This document shows, in pieces, positions 16,584-25,197 of a stretch of 64,000 bases of DNA (positions are counted from its first letter, which is position 1; every line of letters begins with the position of its first letter). Source of the stretch: GCA-2687515 sp002687515 (GTDB lineage Bacteria > Pseudomonadota > Alphaproteobacteria > Rhodospirillales > UBA2165); the NCBI GenBank assembly GCA_030745835.1, contig JASLNU010000073.1:1-64000 (forward strand), given 5' to 3'. The notes under the pieces were generated by a model that saw only the letters and a program-made list of their open reading frames with translations, made no database searches and had not been told where the DNA came from. The translations under genes were made by a program, and so were the position numbers.

Positions 16584-17591
16584 ATGAACAGCAGTCAGAA
16601 TTCAGCGTCCGAGGATGGCGCATTTTCCATTAACGAGCCGGATATCACGCTATCGGTGCGCCAGACGTTCGGTTTCGACAGCGAACTTGAAGTTCCGGCA
16701 TTCAGCCAGGGCAACGAGTATGTCCCGATCATCGACGATGCCTACCGCTTCGACCGGGAAACCACACTCGCCATCCTGGCCGGCTTCGCCTACAACCGCC
16801 GGGTCATGATCCAGGGCTATCACGGCACCGGAAAATCAACGCATATCGAACAAGTGGCCTCGCGCCTCAACTGGCCGTGCATCCGGGTCAACCTGGACAG
16901 CCACATCAGCCGTATCGACCTTATCGGAAAAGACGCGATCGTAATACGCGACGGTCAACAAGTGACCGAGTTTCGCGAAGGCATGCTGCCCTGGTGCCTG
17001 CAAAATCCGACCGCCCTGGTGTTTGATGAATACGACGCCGGCCGGCCCGACGTCATGTTCGTCATCCAGCGGGTCCTCGAGGTCGAAGGCAAACTGACGC
17101 TTCTCGATCAATCCAAGGTGATCCAGCCGCACCCCTATTTCCGGCTGTTCTCGACCACCAATACGGTCGGGCTCGGCGACACCACCGGTCTTTATCACGG
17201 CACCCAGCAGATCAACCAGGGCCAGATGGACCGTTGGAACATCGTCACCACATTGAACTATCTGGAACATGACGCCGAGGCCGAAATCGTGCTCGCCAAG
17301 GTGCCCAACTACAACACCGACGAGGGCCGTGAAACGGTTTCCAAGATGGTCGAGGTCGCCGATCTGACGCGGACCGGATTCGTCAATGGCGACATTTCCA
17401 CGGTGATGTCACCCCGGACCGTGATCATCTGGGGCGAAAACACCGAAATCTTCAAGGATCTCGGCTTCGCCTTCCGGCTGACCTTTCTCAACAAGTGCGA
17501 CGAAGTCGAGCGCCCGGTCATCGCCGAATACTATCAACGGGTATTCGGCGAGGAACTTCCGGAATCGGCGGCGCACGTGACGCTGTCCTGA
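16584..17591 (+). CDS. cobS: Aerobic cobaltochelatase subunit CobS
   Basis: The ~335-residue AAA+ ATPase has Walker A GYHGTGKSTH, Walker B ALVFDEYDAGRPDV and the sensor FRLFSTTNTVG. With CobT and CobN it inserts cobalt into hydrogenobyrinic acid a,c-diamide in the aerobic B12 pathway. ATG 16584 (MNSSQNSASEDG) is chosen; a TTG at 16551 would add 11 residues. cobT follows after 16 bases. cobN is not in the window. Confidence 0.95.
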   Translation: MNSSQNSASEDGAFSINEPDITLSVRQTFGFDSELEVPAFSQGNEYVPIIDDAYRFDRETTLAILAGFAYNRRVMIQGYHGTGKSTHIEQVASRLNWPCIRVNLDSHISRIDLIGKDAIVIRDGQQVTEFREGMLPWCLQNPTALVFDEYDAGRPDVMFVIQRVLEVEGKLTLLDQSKVIQPHPYFRLFSTTNTVGLGDTTGLYHGTQQINQGQMDRWNIVTTLNYLEHDAEAEIVLAKVPNYNTDEGRETVSKMVEVADLTRTGFVNGDISTVMSPRTVIIWGENTEIFKDLGFAFRLTFLNKCDEVERPVIAEYYQRVFGEELPESAAHVTLS

Positions 17592-17607
17592 GGACGCGGC
17601 ACTGGCC

Positions 17608-19455
17608 ATGGATCAGGACCAACAGAACCTGGTCAAGCGCGTCACCGAGGCGGCGCTGAAGGCGGTTTCGGCGCGCGACGACATCGATGTCTCCTTTTCG
17701 CCGGGCGCCCACGGCCTCAGCTACACGGAAGAGGGCGGCCTGGCGCGCCTGCCGACGCCATCGCGCCAATTCGGCAACACCGATTTGCACGTGCTGCGCG
17801 GCGAGGCCGACGCGGTGGCGCTCAAGCTGCGCTACCAGGACCGGCGGCTCTATAACCGGCAACGGCCGCAGGGCGGCACCAGTGGCGCTTTGTTCGAAGC
17901 CGCCGAGCAGGCCCGGGTCGAGGCCCTGGGCAGCCGCGTCCTGGCCGGCGCCGCCAAGAACCTGGTCCAGTACCGGGAAGCCGACTGCCGCGAAAAAGGC
18001 TTTCACCTGGTCACCGAACGGGATGAGCAGCAGCTCGCCGAAGCGGTCGGCTACCTGTTGCGCGAAAAACTGTCGGGCGCCGAAACGCCGCCGTCGGCGA
18101 ACGCCCTGATGGAAACCTGGCGCGAATGGCTGGACCGAAAGGCCGGCTCCCTGATCAACGATCTGCGTAGCAAGGTCCATGACCAGCGCGCTTTCGGCGA
18201 AGCCATGCACCACATCCTGGAAGAGCTGGAACTGCCCGCCGACGCCGAGGGCGAAACCGACGGCGACAACGACGACGATCAGAACGACCAGGATTCCGAG
18301 GACGATCAGAACCAGGACGATCAGTCCTCGGAAAGCGATCCCGATGCGGAAGACGCCGAGACGGAAGATTCGGACATGGAATCCCTGGACCCCGATTCGC
18401 TCGAGGACATGGAAGACCAGTTCGACAGCGAGGACGCCGACGAAGACACCGAGGCAACCATGCGCGGCCGCCCGATGCAGCCCGATTTCCCGGACGGCGC
18501 CGTCGACGCCTACCGCGCCTATTCATCCGAATTCGACGAGGTGGTCAAGGCCGAGGAGCTCTGCGAGCCCGAGGAAATGACCCGGCTCCGCGCGCAACTA
18601 GACCAGCAGCTTTCGCACATGCAGGGCGTCGTCGCCAAGCTCGCCAACCGGCTGCAGCGGCGCTTGATGGCGCAGCAGCAGCGCTGGTGGGAATTCGATC
18701 TCGAAGAGGGCATCCTCGATGCCGGGCGCCTGTCCCGGGTGGTCGTCGATCCGCGCCATCCCTTGTCCTACAAGGTCGAAAAGGAAGCCAACTTCCGCGA
18801 CACTGTGGTCACCCTGCTGATCGACAATTCAGGTTCGATGCGCGGCCGGCCGATCTCGGTGGCCGCCATGAGCGCCGATATCATCGCCCGCACCCTGGAG
18901 CGCTGCGCCGTCAAGGTCGAGGTGCTGGGCTTCACGACGCGCGCCTGGAAAGGCGGACAGGCGCGCGAAAAATGGGTAACCGAGGGCAAGGCGCCGAATC
19001 CCGGCCGGCTCAACGATCTCCGCCACATCGTCTATAAATCGGCCGAAGCGCCGTGGCGCCGGTCGCGCAAGAATCTCGGCCTGATGCTGCGCGAGGGATT
19101 GCTCAAGGAAAATATCGACGGCGAGGCGCTGTTGTGGGCCTATAACCGGCTGATCGGCCGGCCCGAACAGCGCCGCATCCTGATGGTCATTTCCGACGGC
19201 GCGCCGGTCGACGACGCCACCCTGTCGGTCAATCCCGGCAACTATCTGGAGCGGCATCTGCGCGATGTCATCCATTTCATCGAGCTGCGCACCACCATCG
19301 AGGTGACCGCCATCGGCATCGGCCACGACGTCACCCGCTATTACCGGCGCGCCGTGACCATCAACGATGCCGAGGAGCTGGGCGGCATCATGATGCAGAA
19401 ACTGACCGAATTGTTCGAACAGGAGCCGGGCGGCCGGCGCAGCCTGCTGCACTAA
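17608..19455 (+). CDS. cobT: Aerobic cobaltochelatase subunit CobT
   Basis: The 615-residue protein has a CobT N-terminal region, a long Asp/Glu-rich linker (about residues 214-290), and a C-terminal VWA domain with the MIDAS motif LIDNSGSMRG. It pairs with CobS to form the ATPase ring that drives cobalt insertion by CobN. Length and architecture match the family. It lies directly downstream of cobS and convergent with rpmB, from which it is separated by only 8 bases. Confidence 0.95.
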   Translation: MDQDQQNLVKRVTEAALKAVSARDDIDVSFSPGAHGLSYTEEGGLARLPTPSRQFGNTDLHVLRGEADAVALKLRYQDRRLYNRQRPQGGTSGALFEAAEQARVEALGSRVLAGAAKNLVQYREADCREKGFHLVTERDEQQLAEAVGYLLREKLSGAETPPSANALMETWREWLDRKAGSLINDLRSKVHDQRAFGEAMHHILEELELPADAEGETDGDNDDDQNDQDSEDDQNQDDQSSESDPDAEDAETEDSDMESLDPDSLEDMEDQFDSEDADEDTEATMRGRPMQPDFPDGAVDAYRAYSSEFDEVVKAEELCEPEEMTRLRAQLDQQLSHMQGVVAKLANRLQRRLMAQQQRWWEFDLEEGILDAGRLSRVVVDPRHPLSYKVEKEANFRDTVVTLLIDNSGSMRGRPISVAAMSADIIARTLERCAVKVEVLGFTTRAWKGGQAREKWVTEGKAPNPGRLNDLRHIVYKSAEAPWRRSRKNLGLMLREGLLKENIDGEALLWAYNRLIGRPEQRRILMVISDGAPVDDATLSVNPGNYLERHLRDVIHFIELRTTIEVTAIGIGHDVTRYYRRAVTINDAEELGGIMMQKLTELFEQEPGGRRSLLH

Positions 19456-19463
19456 GCCGCTTC

Positions 19464-19766
19464 TTATGCGGCTTCGGGCGTGCCCTTCTTGTCCGCCGCG
19501 CGCTTGATGCGGCGCTTGAGCTTGACGCCCGCGGAGGCCAGCTTGGCGTCGGGCGTCGACAGCAGGTAGGCGTCGAGGCCGCCGTTATGTTCGATCGAGC
19601 GCAGCGCGTGCGCCGACAGTTTGAGGCGCACCGGACCCAGCGTGTCGCTGAACAGGGTCATCTTCTGCACGTTGGGCAGAAAGCGCCGCCGCGTCTTGTT
19701 GTGCGCGTGGCTGACATTGTTGCCGGTCTGGACGCCTATGCCGGTGATATCGCAGCGCCTGGCCAT
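19464..19766 (-). CDS. rpmB: 50S ribosomal protein L28
   Basis: The 100-residue basic protein starts MARRCDITGIGVQTGNNVSH and contains the L28 core NKTRRRFLPNVQKM and LKLSAHALRSIEHNGGLDAY. The C-terminal extension RRIKRAADKKG is common in alphaproteobacterial L28. Adjacency to cobT agrees with alphaproteobacterial gene order. Confidence 0.97.
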   Translation of the reverse strand: MARRCDITGIGVQTGNNVSHAHNKTRRRFLPNVQKMTLFSDTLGPVRLKLSAHALRSIEHNGGLDAYLLSTPDAKLASAGVKLKRRIKRAADKKGTPEAA

Positions 19767-19860
19767 AATCCGAATTCCTTAATTTAAACCAGCGAGCCCC
19801 GCCCTGCGCGGCCCGCCTCATTATTCAAGCGCGGTGTTGTACGCACCCGTCCGGCTTTCG

Positions 19861-20253
19861 TCAAGACCGCTTCGGCGCGTTGGCGGCGATCCAGCTTGCC
19901 AGTTCCTCCTCGCCGATCTCGCCGGCGGCAACCGACAGGATTTGGGCAACCTCTTCCGCCTGCCCGGCTTCGAAGTCGAAACCGTTCAAATACATAAAGG
20001 CGCGTATGGCCAGCAGCCCGGTTCGCTTGTTGCCGTCGACGAACGGATGGTTGCGGATGATGCCGTAGGCCAGGGACGCCGCCAAGCCCGGCAACGGCGT
20101 ATCGGGCGCATAGCCGTGTAAATTGCGCGGTCGCGCCAGTGCGCTGTCCAGCAACCCCAAATCGCGCACCCCCTCGCCGCCGCCGAACAAGGCCAACTGT
20201 TCTTCGTGAAGGGCAAGGACGATTTCAACCGAGAGCCATCTCGGTTCCGCCAT
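19861..20253 (-). CDS. doc: Doc/Fic-type toxin (death-on-curing family)
   Basis: The 130-residue protein has the Fic core HPFVDGNKRTGLLAIRAFM, with the catalytic His and the K of the Doc variant. Doc toxins phosphorylate EF-Tu and stop translation. The ATG follows the antitoxin stop codon with no gap, so the two are coupled. Here the partner is of the AbrB type and not the Phd type. Confidence 0.92.
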   Translation of the reverse strand: MAEPRWLSVEIVLALHEEQLALFGGGEGVRDLGLLDSALARPRNLHGYAPDTPLPGLAASLAYGIIRNHPFVDGNKRTGLLAIRAFMYLNGFDFEAGQAEEVAQILSVAAGEIGEEELASWIAANAPKRS

Positions 20254-20481
20254 CTACTTCGCCAGTTCCTTGAAGGCATCACGGTGCCGGCGCATGTAGT
20301 CGCGCGCATCGCGGATCGCGTCCTCGAAATCGGGATCGAAGGTTTCCAGCCGAAAACCGCCGGGCGTTCGCACCAGAAACAGCTCGTCGCCCTCGCCGAG
20401 ACCGGCGGCATCCAATTCCGATTTGGGTAGAAGGACGCCCAGGGAATTGCCGATTTTCCGCAATGTCACCGTGTCCGGCAT
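20254..20481 (-). CDS. AbrB/MazE-type antitoxin of the Doc module
   Basis: The 75-residue protein has an N-terminal swapped-hairpin DNA-binding domain (TVTLRKIGNSLGVLLPKSEL, GEGDELFLVRTPGG) and a C-terminal charged tail (DARDYMRRHRDAFKELAK) suited to wrap the toxin. It is the first gene of the pair. Two copies of the palindrome TGTTATAACA lie 30-60 bases upstream and are the likely autoregulatory operator. Confidence 0.9.
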   Translation of the reverse strand: MPDTVTLRKIGNSLGVLLPKSELDAAGLGEGDELFLVRTPGGFRLETFDPDFEDAIRDARDYMRRHRDAFKELAK

Positions 20482-20510
20482 CTCGCTATCACTCCGTTCA
20501 ACTCAAAACA

Positions 20511-20541
20511 TGTTATAACAATCGTATTAACTGTTATAACA
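20511..20541. promoter_or_regulatory. Twin TGTTATAACA operator of the Doc/AbrB module
   Basis: Two identical 10-base palindromes at 20511-20520 and 20532-20541 are spaced 21 bases centre to centre, two helical turns. They sit in an AT-rich stretch just before the antitoxin gene and are suited to cooperative binding by the AbrB-type antitoxin or toxin-antitoxin complex. Confidence 0.75.
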
Positions 20542-20593
20542 TATGTAATACGCCGTCAAGACCCGCTATATCCAGGGCCTACCCCATCGCCGC

Positions 20594-21808
20594 CTAATTC
20601 ATTGCTGTTTTTAGCCCCTCGTCCAGCTTGTCCAAAAACTGCTGCGTCGTCAGCCAGTTCTGGTCGGGGCCGATGAGGATCGCCAGGTCCTTGGTCATGA
20701 AACCTTTTTCGACGGTATCGACGCAGACTTTTTCGAGCGCCTCGGCGAAGGCGATCACCTCGGGGGTTGCATCGAAGGTGCCCCGGTAATAGAGCCCCCG
20801 GGTCCAGGCGAAGATCGAGGCGATCGGGTTGGTCGAGGTTTCCTTGCCCTCCTGGTGCTGGCGGTAATGGCGGGTGACGGTGCCGTGCGCCGCCTCGGCC
20901 TCGATGGTCTGCCCGTCCGGGGTCATCAGCACCGAGGTCATCAGACCCAATGAGCCGAAGCCCTGGGCCAGGGTATCGGACTGCACATCGCCGTCATAGT
21001 TCTTGCAGGCCCAGACGAAACCGCCTTCCCATTTCAGGGCGCAGGCCACCATGTCGTCGATCAGCCGGTGCTCGTAGGTCAGCCCGGCGGCCTCAAACTT
21101 GTCCTTGAAATCGCGCTCATAGACCTCCTGGAAGATATCCTTGAAGCGCCCGTCATAGGCCTTGAGGATGGTGTTCTTGGTCGACATATAGAGCGGCCAG
21201 CCGAGGTCCAGGGCATAGTTCAGGCAGGCATGGGCGAAGCCCTCGATGCTGGCGTCCAGGTTGAACATCGACATGGCGACGCCGCCGCCGGGAAAATCGA
21301 AGACCTCGCGCTCGATCACATCGCCGCCGCCGTCGGGCTCGAATTTGAGGGTCAGCTTGCCACGGCCGGGGACCACGAAATCGGTGGCCCGGTACTGATC
21401 GCCATAGGCGTGGCGGCCGATGACGATCGGCTTGGTCCAGCCCGGCACCAGGCGCGGCACGTTCTTACAGAGGATCGGCTGCCGGAAGATGGTGCCGCCG
21501 ATGATGTTGCGTAGCGTGCCGTTCGGCGAGCGGTACATTTCGGCGAGCCCGAATTCCTCGACCCGCGCCTCGTCCGGGGTGATGGTGGCGCATTTGACCC
21601 CGACCCGGTGCTGCTTGATCGCTTCCGCCGCGTCGATAGTGATCTGGTCGCGGGTCGCATCGCGCTTTTCGATGCCGAGATCGTAATAGACGAGATCGAT
21701 ATCGAGATAGGGCAGGATCAATTTGTCCTTGATGAACTGCCAGATGATGCGGGTCATTTCATCGCCGTCCAACTCGACGACCGGGTTCCGGACTTTAATC
21801 TTGCTCAT
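20594..21808 (-). CDS. icd: NADP-dependent isocitrate dehydrogenase
   Basis: The 404-residue enzyme oxidises isocitrate to 2-oxoglutarate in the TCA cycle. It starts MSKIKVRNPVVELDGDEMTR and has the substrate loop SPNGTLRNI and the GDVQSDTLAQGFGSLG region; these match the eukaryote-like NADP-IDH subgroup common in alphaproteobacteria. The gene stands alone, and the Doc/AbrB operator region lies downstream of its stop. Confidence 0.96.
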   Translation of the reverse strand: MSKIKVRNPVVELDGDEMTRIIWQFIKDKLILPYLDIDLVYYDLGIEKRDATRDQITIDAAEAIKQHRVGVKCATITPDEARVEEFGLAEMYRSPNGTLRNIIGGTIFRQPILCKNVPRLVPGWTKPIVIGRHAYGDQYRATDFVVPGRGKLTLKFEPDGGGDVIEREVFDFPGGGVAMSMFNLDASIEGFAHACLNYALDLGWPLYMSTKNTILKAYDGRFKDIFQEVYERDFKDKFEAAGLTYEHRLIDDMVACALKWEGGFVWACKNYDGDVQSDTLAQGFGSLGLMTSVLMTPDGQTIEAEAAHGTVTRHYRQHQEGKETSTNPIASIFAWTRGLYYRGTFDATPEVIAFAEALEKVCVDTVEKGFMTKDLAILIGPDQNWLTTQQFLDKLDEGLKTAMN

Positions 21809-21890
21809 CTAGGGGGACTCCATTTTGGCGCGGGACGGCGAATTTCGGGAATGTACGGGGGGGTAAAGAAATTTTCAAGACCGTGCTCAA

Positions 21891-21957
21891 GCCCGGCTGG
21901 GGATGGCCAAACGGCGCAGGGCGCGCGGGGATGGCCACGGGTTGGCCGCGCGCCCGT
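21891..21957. repeat. GC-rich REP-like palindromes, paired
   Basis: GCCCGGCTGGGGATGGCC is followed by a second arm set GCGCGCGGGGATGGCC...GGCCGCGCGC. It belongs to the same family as 5501-5538. It lies upstream of icd. Confidence 0.6.
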
Positions 21958-21996
21958 GAGGCACACTCGGGCATATGTTAGGGCGCGGCAAATTCT

Positions 21997-22030
21997 GACT
22001 GGCCACCGATAAAGACTGGCCACCGATAAA
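21997..22030. repeat. 17-bp tandem duplication
   Basis: GACTGGCCACCGATAAA occurs twice head to tail in the intergenic region between the small membrane protein gene and icd. It looks like a simple recent duplication. Confidence 0.85.
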
Positions 22031-22075
22031 CAGTTGCCAAGTAGGGCGCGAGCCAGCCCCCCTGAAATTTCCCCA

Positions 22076-22435
22076 TCAGATTCCCCAGGCCAGCCCGGTC
22101 AGCCAGGTCGCCCCGAAGATCAGGGCGAAGGGCAGCCAGGTGCCGAGCACGCTTCGGAACATATCGAAGCTTCTCTCGATCATCAGCGCCACCACCAACA
22201 GATCGAGAAAGACGACGACGCCGGTAAAGATGGCCGCCGTGGCCAGCGGCCCGGTGTAGCCGAACCAGGGGAAATAGACCGAGGCAATGGCGGCGAAGAT
22301 GAACGGCGCGGCGATGGCGTGGACGATCAGCGTCGCCCGCATCGAGAAGCGCTTGCGCCCGATACCGACGGTGGCGCCGCACAGCCCCCAGCCGATGACG
22401 GCATGGATGATGATGACAATCGCCTGCAACGGCAT
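22076..22435 (-). CDS. Small integral membrane protein
   Basis: The 119-residue protein has four predicted membrane helices (AIVIIIHAVIGWGLCGATVG, LIVHAIAAPFIFAAIASVYF, ATAAIFTGVVVFLDLLVVAL and FALIFGATWLTGLAWGI). No family is recognised and no catalytic motif is visible. It stands alone between repeat-rich intergenic stretches. Confidence 0.75.
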   Translation of the reverse strand: MPLQAIVIIIHAVIGWGLCGATVGIGRKRFSMRATLIVHAIAAPFIFAAIASVYFPWFGYTGPLATAAIFTGVVVFLDLLVVALMIERSFDMFRSVLGTWLPFALIFGATWLTGLAWGI

Positions 22436-22501
22436 TCAGGTTCTCCGGTAGGGTTAGCGACGATAGCCGGGATACTTGGGAACGGGCAAGAAGGAACTCA
22501 A

Positions 22502-22719
22502 GCCCGGCTGTGGATGGCCCACCGGCGCAGTCCGCCTGGGGATGGCATGGTTGGCCAGGCGGGCGTCTGTCCATGCACCTTTCTCGATTTGGACTGGAGA
22601 AAATGGAGCAAAACACCTGCGCGCGGGAGCCGACCGGGCCCTATCACCCAAACAGGTGCCTAGATCGACGCCCGCGTGGCCGAGCCAGGAGCGCCAAATT
22701 AACGACGCGGGCGGGCCGA
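22502..22719. repeat. Cluster of REP-like palindromes
   Basis: Two units are visible: CCGCCTGGGGATGGCATGG...CCAGGCGGGCG (to 22567), then 22621-22719 with GCGCGGGAGCCGACCGGGCC and ACGCCCGCGTGGCCGAGCC. The second unit shares an ACAGGTGCC...GATCGACGCCCGCGTGGCCG block with 23401-23525, so the repeat can be composite. This fills the gap between the membrane protein and higA. Confidence 0.65.
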
Positions 22720-22745
22720 CCATGCCAGCCCCCGCCCGCTGAGTT

Positions 22746-23033
22746 TTACTCAGCCCCTATTCGCTCCACCTTAATCGTCCGCTCCAAATCCCGGCTTGCC
22801 GCCAGATCAAACGCCAGTTGCATGCCCAACCACGTCTCGGGCGTCGAGCCGAAGGCTTTCGACAATCGGTAGGCCATTTCGATGGAGACGGCGGCACGCT
22901 CATTCACCAGGGCGGAGAGCGCCTGGCGGCCGACGCCGAGGTGCTTGGCGCCTTCGGTGACGCTGAGGCCGAGGGGCTTTAAGCAATCCTCGCGCACGAT
23001 GGCGCCGGGATGCACGGGGGTTTTCATAGCCAT
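22746..23033 (-). CDS. higA: HigA-type antitoxin
   Basis: The 95-residue protein has an XRE-like helix-turn-helix (SVTEGAKHLGVGRQALSALV, then MAYRLSKAFGSTPETWLGMQ) and the N-terminal HPGAIVREDCLKPLGLS of the HigA/VapI group. It lies 11 bases after the toxin gene, so the order is toxin first, as usual for HigBA. It neutralises HigB and represses the operon. Confidence 0.93.
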   Translation of the reverse strand: MAMKTPVHPGAIVREDCLKPLGLSVTEGAKHLGVGRQALSALVNERAAVSIEMAYRLSKAFGSTPETWLGMQLAFDLAASRDLERTIKVERIGAE

Positions 23034-23044
23034 GGTGGGGCTCC

Positions 23045-23323
23045 TTAATGATAATCCAAATAATCCACATCGACGGCGTGACCGTCCTCGAACCTAAATG
23101 TCACTCGCCAATTTCCCGAAACCGAAACCGCGTAATGGCCGCGAAGGGCGCCGCGTAGCGGGTGCAGTTGAAATCCGGGCAAATTCATGCCGTCCGGCCC
23201 GCTGCTGCGGTCCAGCACGGTCAATATCCGATCCAACTTGGCGATATGGGCCGGCGCAACCTTCGCCGCGCGGCCACCATCGTAAAGGGTCTTCAAGCCG
23301 CGGTGCCGGAATGATCTAATCAC
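23045..23323 (-). CDS. higB: HigB (RelE-superfamily) toxin
   Basis: The 92-residue protein begins MIRSFRHRGLKTLYDGG and ends HAVDVDYLDYH, with the GNWRVTFRFEDG strand typical of HigB ribosome-dependent mRNA nucleases. Just upstream a CTGTC-GCGT-GACAG inverted repeat (about 23338-23351) may be the operator. The module is flanked on both sides by REP-like repeats. Confidence 0.93.
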   Translation of the reverse strand: MIRSFRHRGLKTLYDGGRAAKVAPAHIAKLDRILTVLDRSSGPDGMNLPGFQLHPLRGALRGHYAVSVSGNWRVTFRFEDGHAVDVDYLDYH

Positions 23324-23400
23324 GCCATAATGTATACTGTCGCGTGACAGGCGTCAATATTAGATGGTGTTGCTGGGTGAATAGGACGAGCGAATCATAA

Positions 23401-23525
23401 AGGCGGGCGGGAGCCAACCGGGCCTATTACACAAACAGGTGCCAAGATCGACGCCCGCGTGGCCGAGCCCGCTCCGCCGAAGCGGCTGCGCAGGCTGGAC
23501 CCGGCCATCCCCACGCGGGCTGCGC
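23401..23525. repeat. Composite REP-like repeat
   Basis: GGCGGGCGGGAGCCAACCGG and GACCCGGCCATCCCCACGCG are arms of the same repeat family as 24963-25046, separated by the ACAGGTGCC...GATCGACGCCCGCGTGGCCG block also seen at 22621-22719. It lies between higB and ppk2, with no gene. Confidence 0.65.
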
Positions 23526-23671
23526 CCTTGACCTTGATTCGCATCAATGATTTTAAATCGCATCTGGGGTAGCGATCCGGGGTAAAGCGGCGAACCGGGC
23601 ATGGCCGTAAACAAGGCCCCGCAAGCCCGGGCGCCGAACGGACTGAACCAGTTGGATGGGAACAAGAGACA

Positions 23672-24808
23672 ATGGTCGATATGGCACCGAAGGACCGGAT
23701 CAAGGAGGCCAAGGACGCGGCCAAGGACGATGCCGGCGACGCCGCCTCGAAACCGGCAGCGAAGAAAAAGCCCCTCGCCGCCAAGGCGAAAACGGGTAAT
23801 GCCGCCAAGGCGGACACCGGCAGTGCCGCCAAGGCGGGCTCCGGCAACGGCACCAAGCGGCCGCGCGCCAAGGCGGCGGCCGCGGCGGCGCGGCGTCATC
23901 CGGCGGGGCATCCTGGCGGCGTCCGCAAAAGCCGCGCCTTGATGCAGCATGAGCGTGCCGAGGTCCGGGGCCGGCGGGCGCCGCTGCCCGATAACTACCC
24001 CTATAAACGGCGCATGCGCCGCGCCCAATACGAGGTTCGCAAGCAGGAACTGCAGATCGAACTGTTGAAGGTGCAGAACTGGGTCAAGGATACCGGCCAG
24101 CGCATCCTCTGCGTCTTCGAGGGCCGCGACGCGGCCGGCAAGGGCGGCACCATCAAACGCTTTACCGAACATCTCAATCCGCGCGGCAGCCGCGTCGTGG
24201 CGCTGGAGAAACCGACCGACGAGGAACGCGGGCAGTGGTATTTCCAGCGCTATGTCGAAAACCTGCCGACGCGAGGCGAAATCGTATTTTTCGACCGCTC
24301 CTGGTACAATCGGGCCGGCGTCGAGAAGGTCATGGGTTTCTGTGCGCCGGCCGAATATATGGAATTCATGCGCCAGGTGCCGGAATTCGAGCGGATGCTG
24401 GTGCGCAGCGGCATTACCCTCTTTAAGTACTGGTTTTCGGTCAGCCGCGAGGAGCAGCTGCGCCGTTTCAACGCGCGCCAGATCGATCCCTTGAAGCACT
24501 GGAAGCTGAGCCCGGTCGATGTCGATTCGCTCGATCTCTGGGACGAATATTCCGATGCCAAGGAAGCCATGTTCTTCTATACCCATACCGCCGACGCGAC
24601 CTGGACGGTGGTGCGCTCCGACGACAAGAAGCGGGCGCGCATCAACTGCATGCGGCATTTCCTGTCGTCGCTGCAATATCCCGGCCATGACGAGGACATC
24701 AACATCGCCCCCGACGCGAAGATCGTCGGCCCGGCCGATACCTTTTACGAATCCCTGAACGACTTCGACCCCGATAAGCAAATCCGCATCCGGCCCGGCC
24801 GCGATTGA
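23672..24808 (+). CDS. ppk2: Polyphosphate kinase 2 with histone-H1-like tail
   Basis: The catalytic domain (about residues 100-378) has Walker A FEGRDAAGKGGTIKRF, the lid region VALEKPTDEERGQWYFQRY, and FFDRSWYNRAGVEKVMGFC, as in class I PPK2 enzymes that transfer phosphate between polyphosphate and nucleotides. The first ~95 residues are a Lys/Ala-rich low-complexity tail (KPAAKKKPLAAKAKTG) resembling histone H1. The tail may bind polyphosphate or nucleic acid (inference). Confidence 0.93.
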   Translation: MVDMAPKDRIKEAKDAAKDDAGDAASKPAAKKKPLAAKAKTGNAAKADTGSAAKAGSGNGTKRPRAKAAAAAARRHPAGHPGGVRKSRALMQHERAEVRGRRAPLPDNYPYKRRMRRAQYEVRKQELQIELLKVQNWVKDTGQRILCVFEGRDAAGKGGTIKRFTEHLNPRGSRVVALEKPTDEERGQWYFQRYVENLPTRGEIVFFDRSWYNRAGVEKVMGFCAPAEYMEFMRQVPEFERMLVRSGITLFKYWFSVSREEQLRRFNARQIDPLKHWKLSPVDVDSLDLWDEYSDAKEAMFFYTHTADATWTVVRSDDKKRARINCMRHFLSSLQYPGHDEDINIAPDAKIVGPADTFYESLNDFDPDKQIRIRPGRD

Positions 24809-24871
24809 CGGCAAGCGGCGGTAATATTCTCCCTCCCCTTTGAGGGGGGAGGGTTGGGGTAGCCGGAGCCA

Positions 24872-24959
24872 GCTAATTCGGTGACAGTTTACTTTTAGGC
24901 AGCAGCTGATTTTTGGCCACTAAATGCGTCACCTAAAAGTAAACTGTCACCGAATTAGC
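24872..24959. repeat. 88-bp palindromic element with perfect 28-bp inverted repeats
   Basis: The left arm (24872-24899, GCTAATTCGGTGACAGTTTA then CTTTTAGG) is exactly repeated inverted at 24932-24959. The 32-base centre has no gene. The core GGTGACAGTTTACTTTT recurs as a 19-bp-arm palindrome at 34725-34770. It may be the ends of a small mobile element (inference). Confidence 0.9.
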
Positions 24960-24962
24960 GGT

Positions 24963-25046
24963 GCGCGGGCGGGCCGACATTGGGGATCGGGGTGTTCCCA
25001 AAGACGCCCGCGTGGCCGACCCGGCCATCCCCACGCGGGCTGCGCC
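24963..25046. repeat. REP-like palindrome
   Basis: ACGCCCGCGTGGCCGACCCG, GCCATCCCCACGCGGGCTGC and the flanking GCGGGCGGGCCG match the GC-rich repeat family. It lies directly after the 88-bp palindromic element, before the GYD gene. Confidence 0.65.
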
Positions 25047-25197
25047 TTGTGGCCATCCCTCCCGCGCGCGAACATGTCGCACCCGATATTTCTTGCGACT
25101 AATTCGCAATTTCGCGCTATAATAGCGGCCGTAGCGTAAAATATGTTCGACATTTTCCATACCAGTGCAACCAAATCGACATCAATGGGAGGTAATT

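Noticed and set aside
23360..24814. A 484-codon open frame on the minus strand across ppk2
   Set aside because: The plus strand encodes an unmistakable PPK2 with Walker motif; the opposite frame is a GC-rich shadow.
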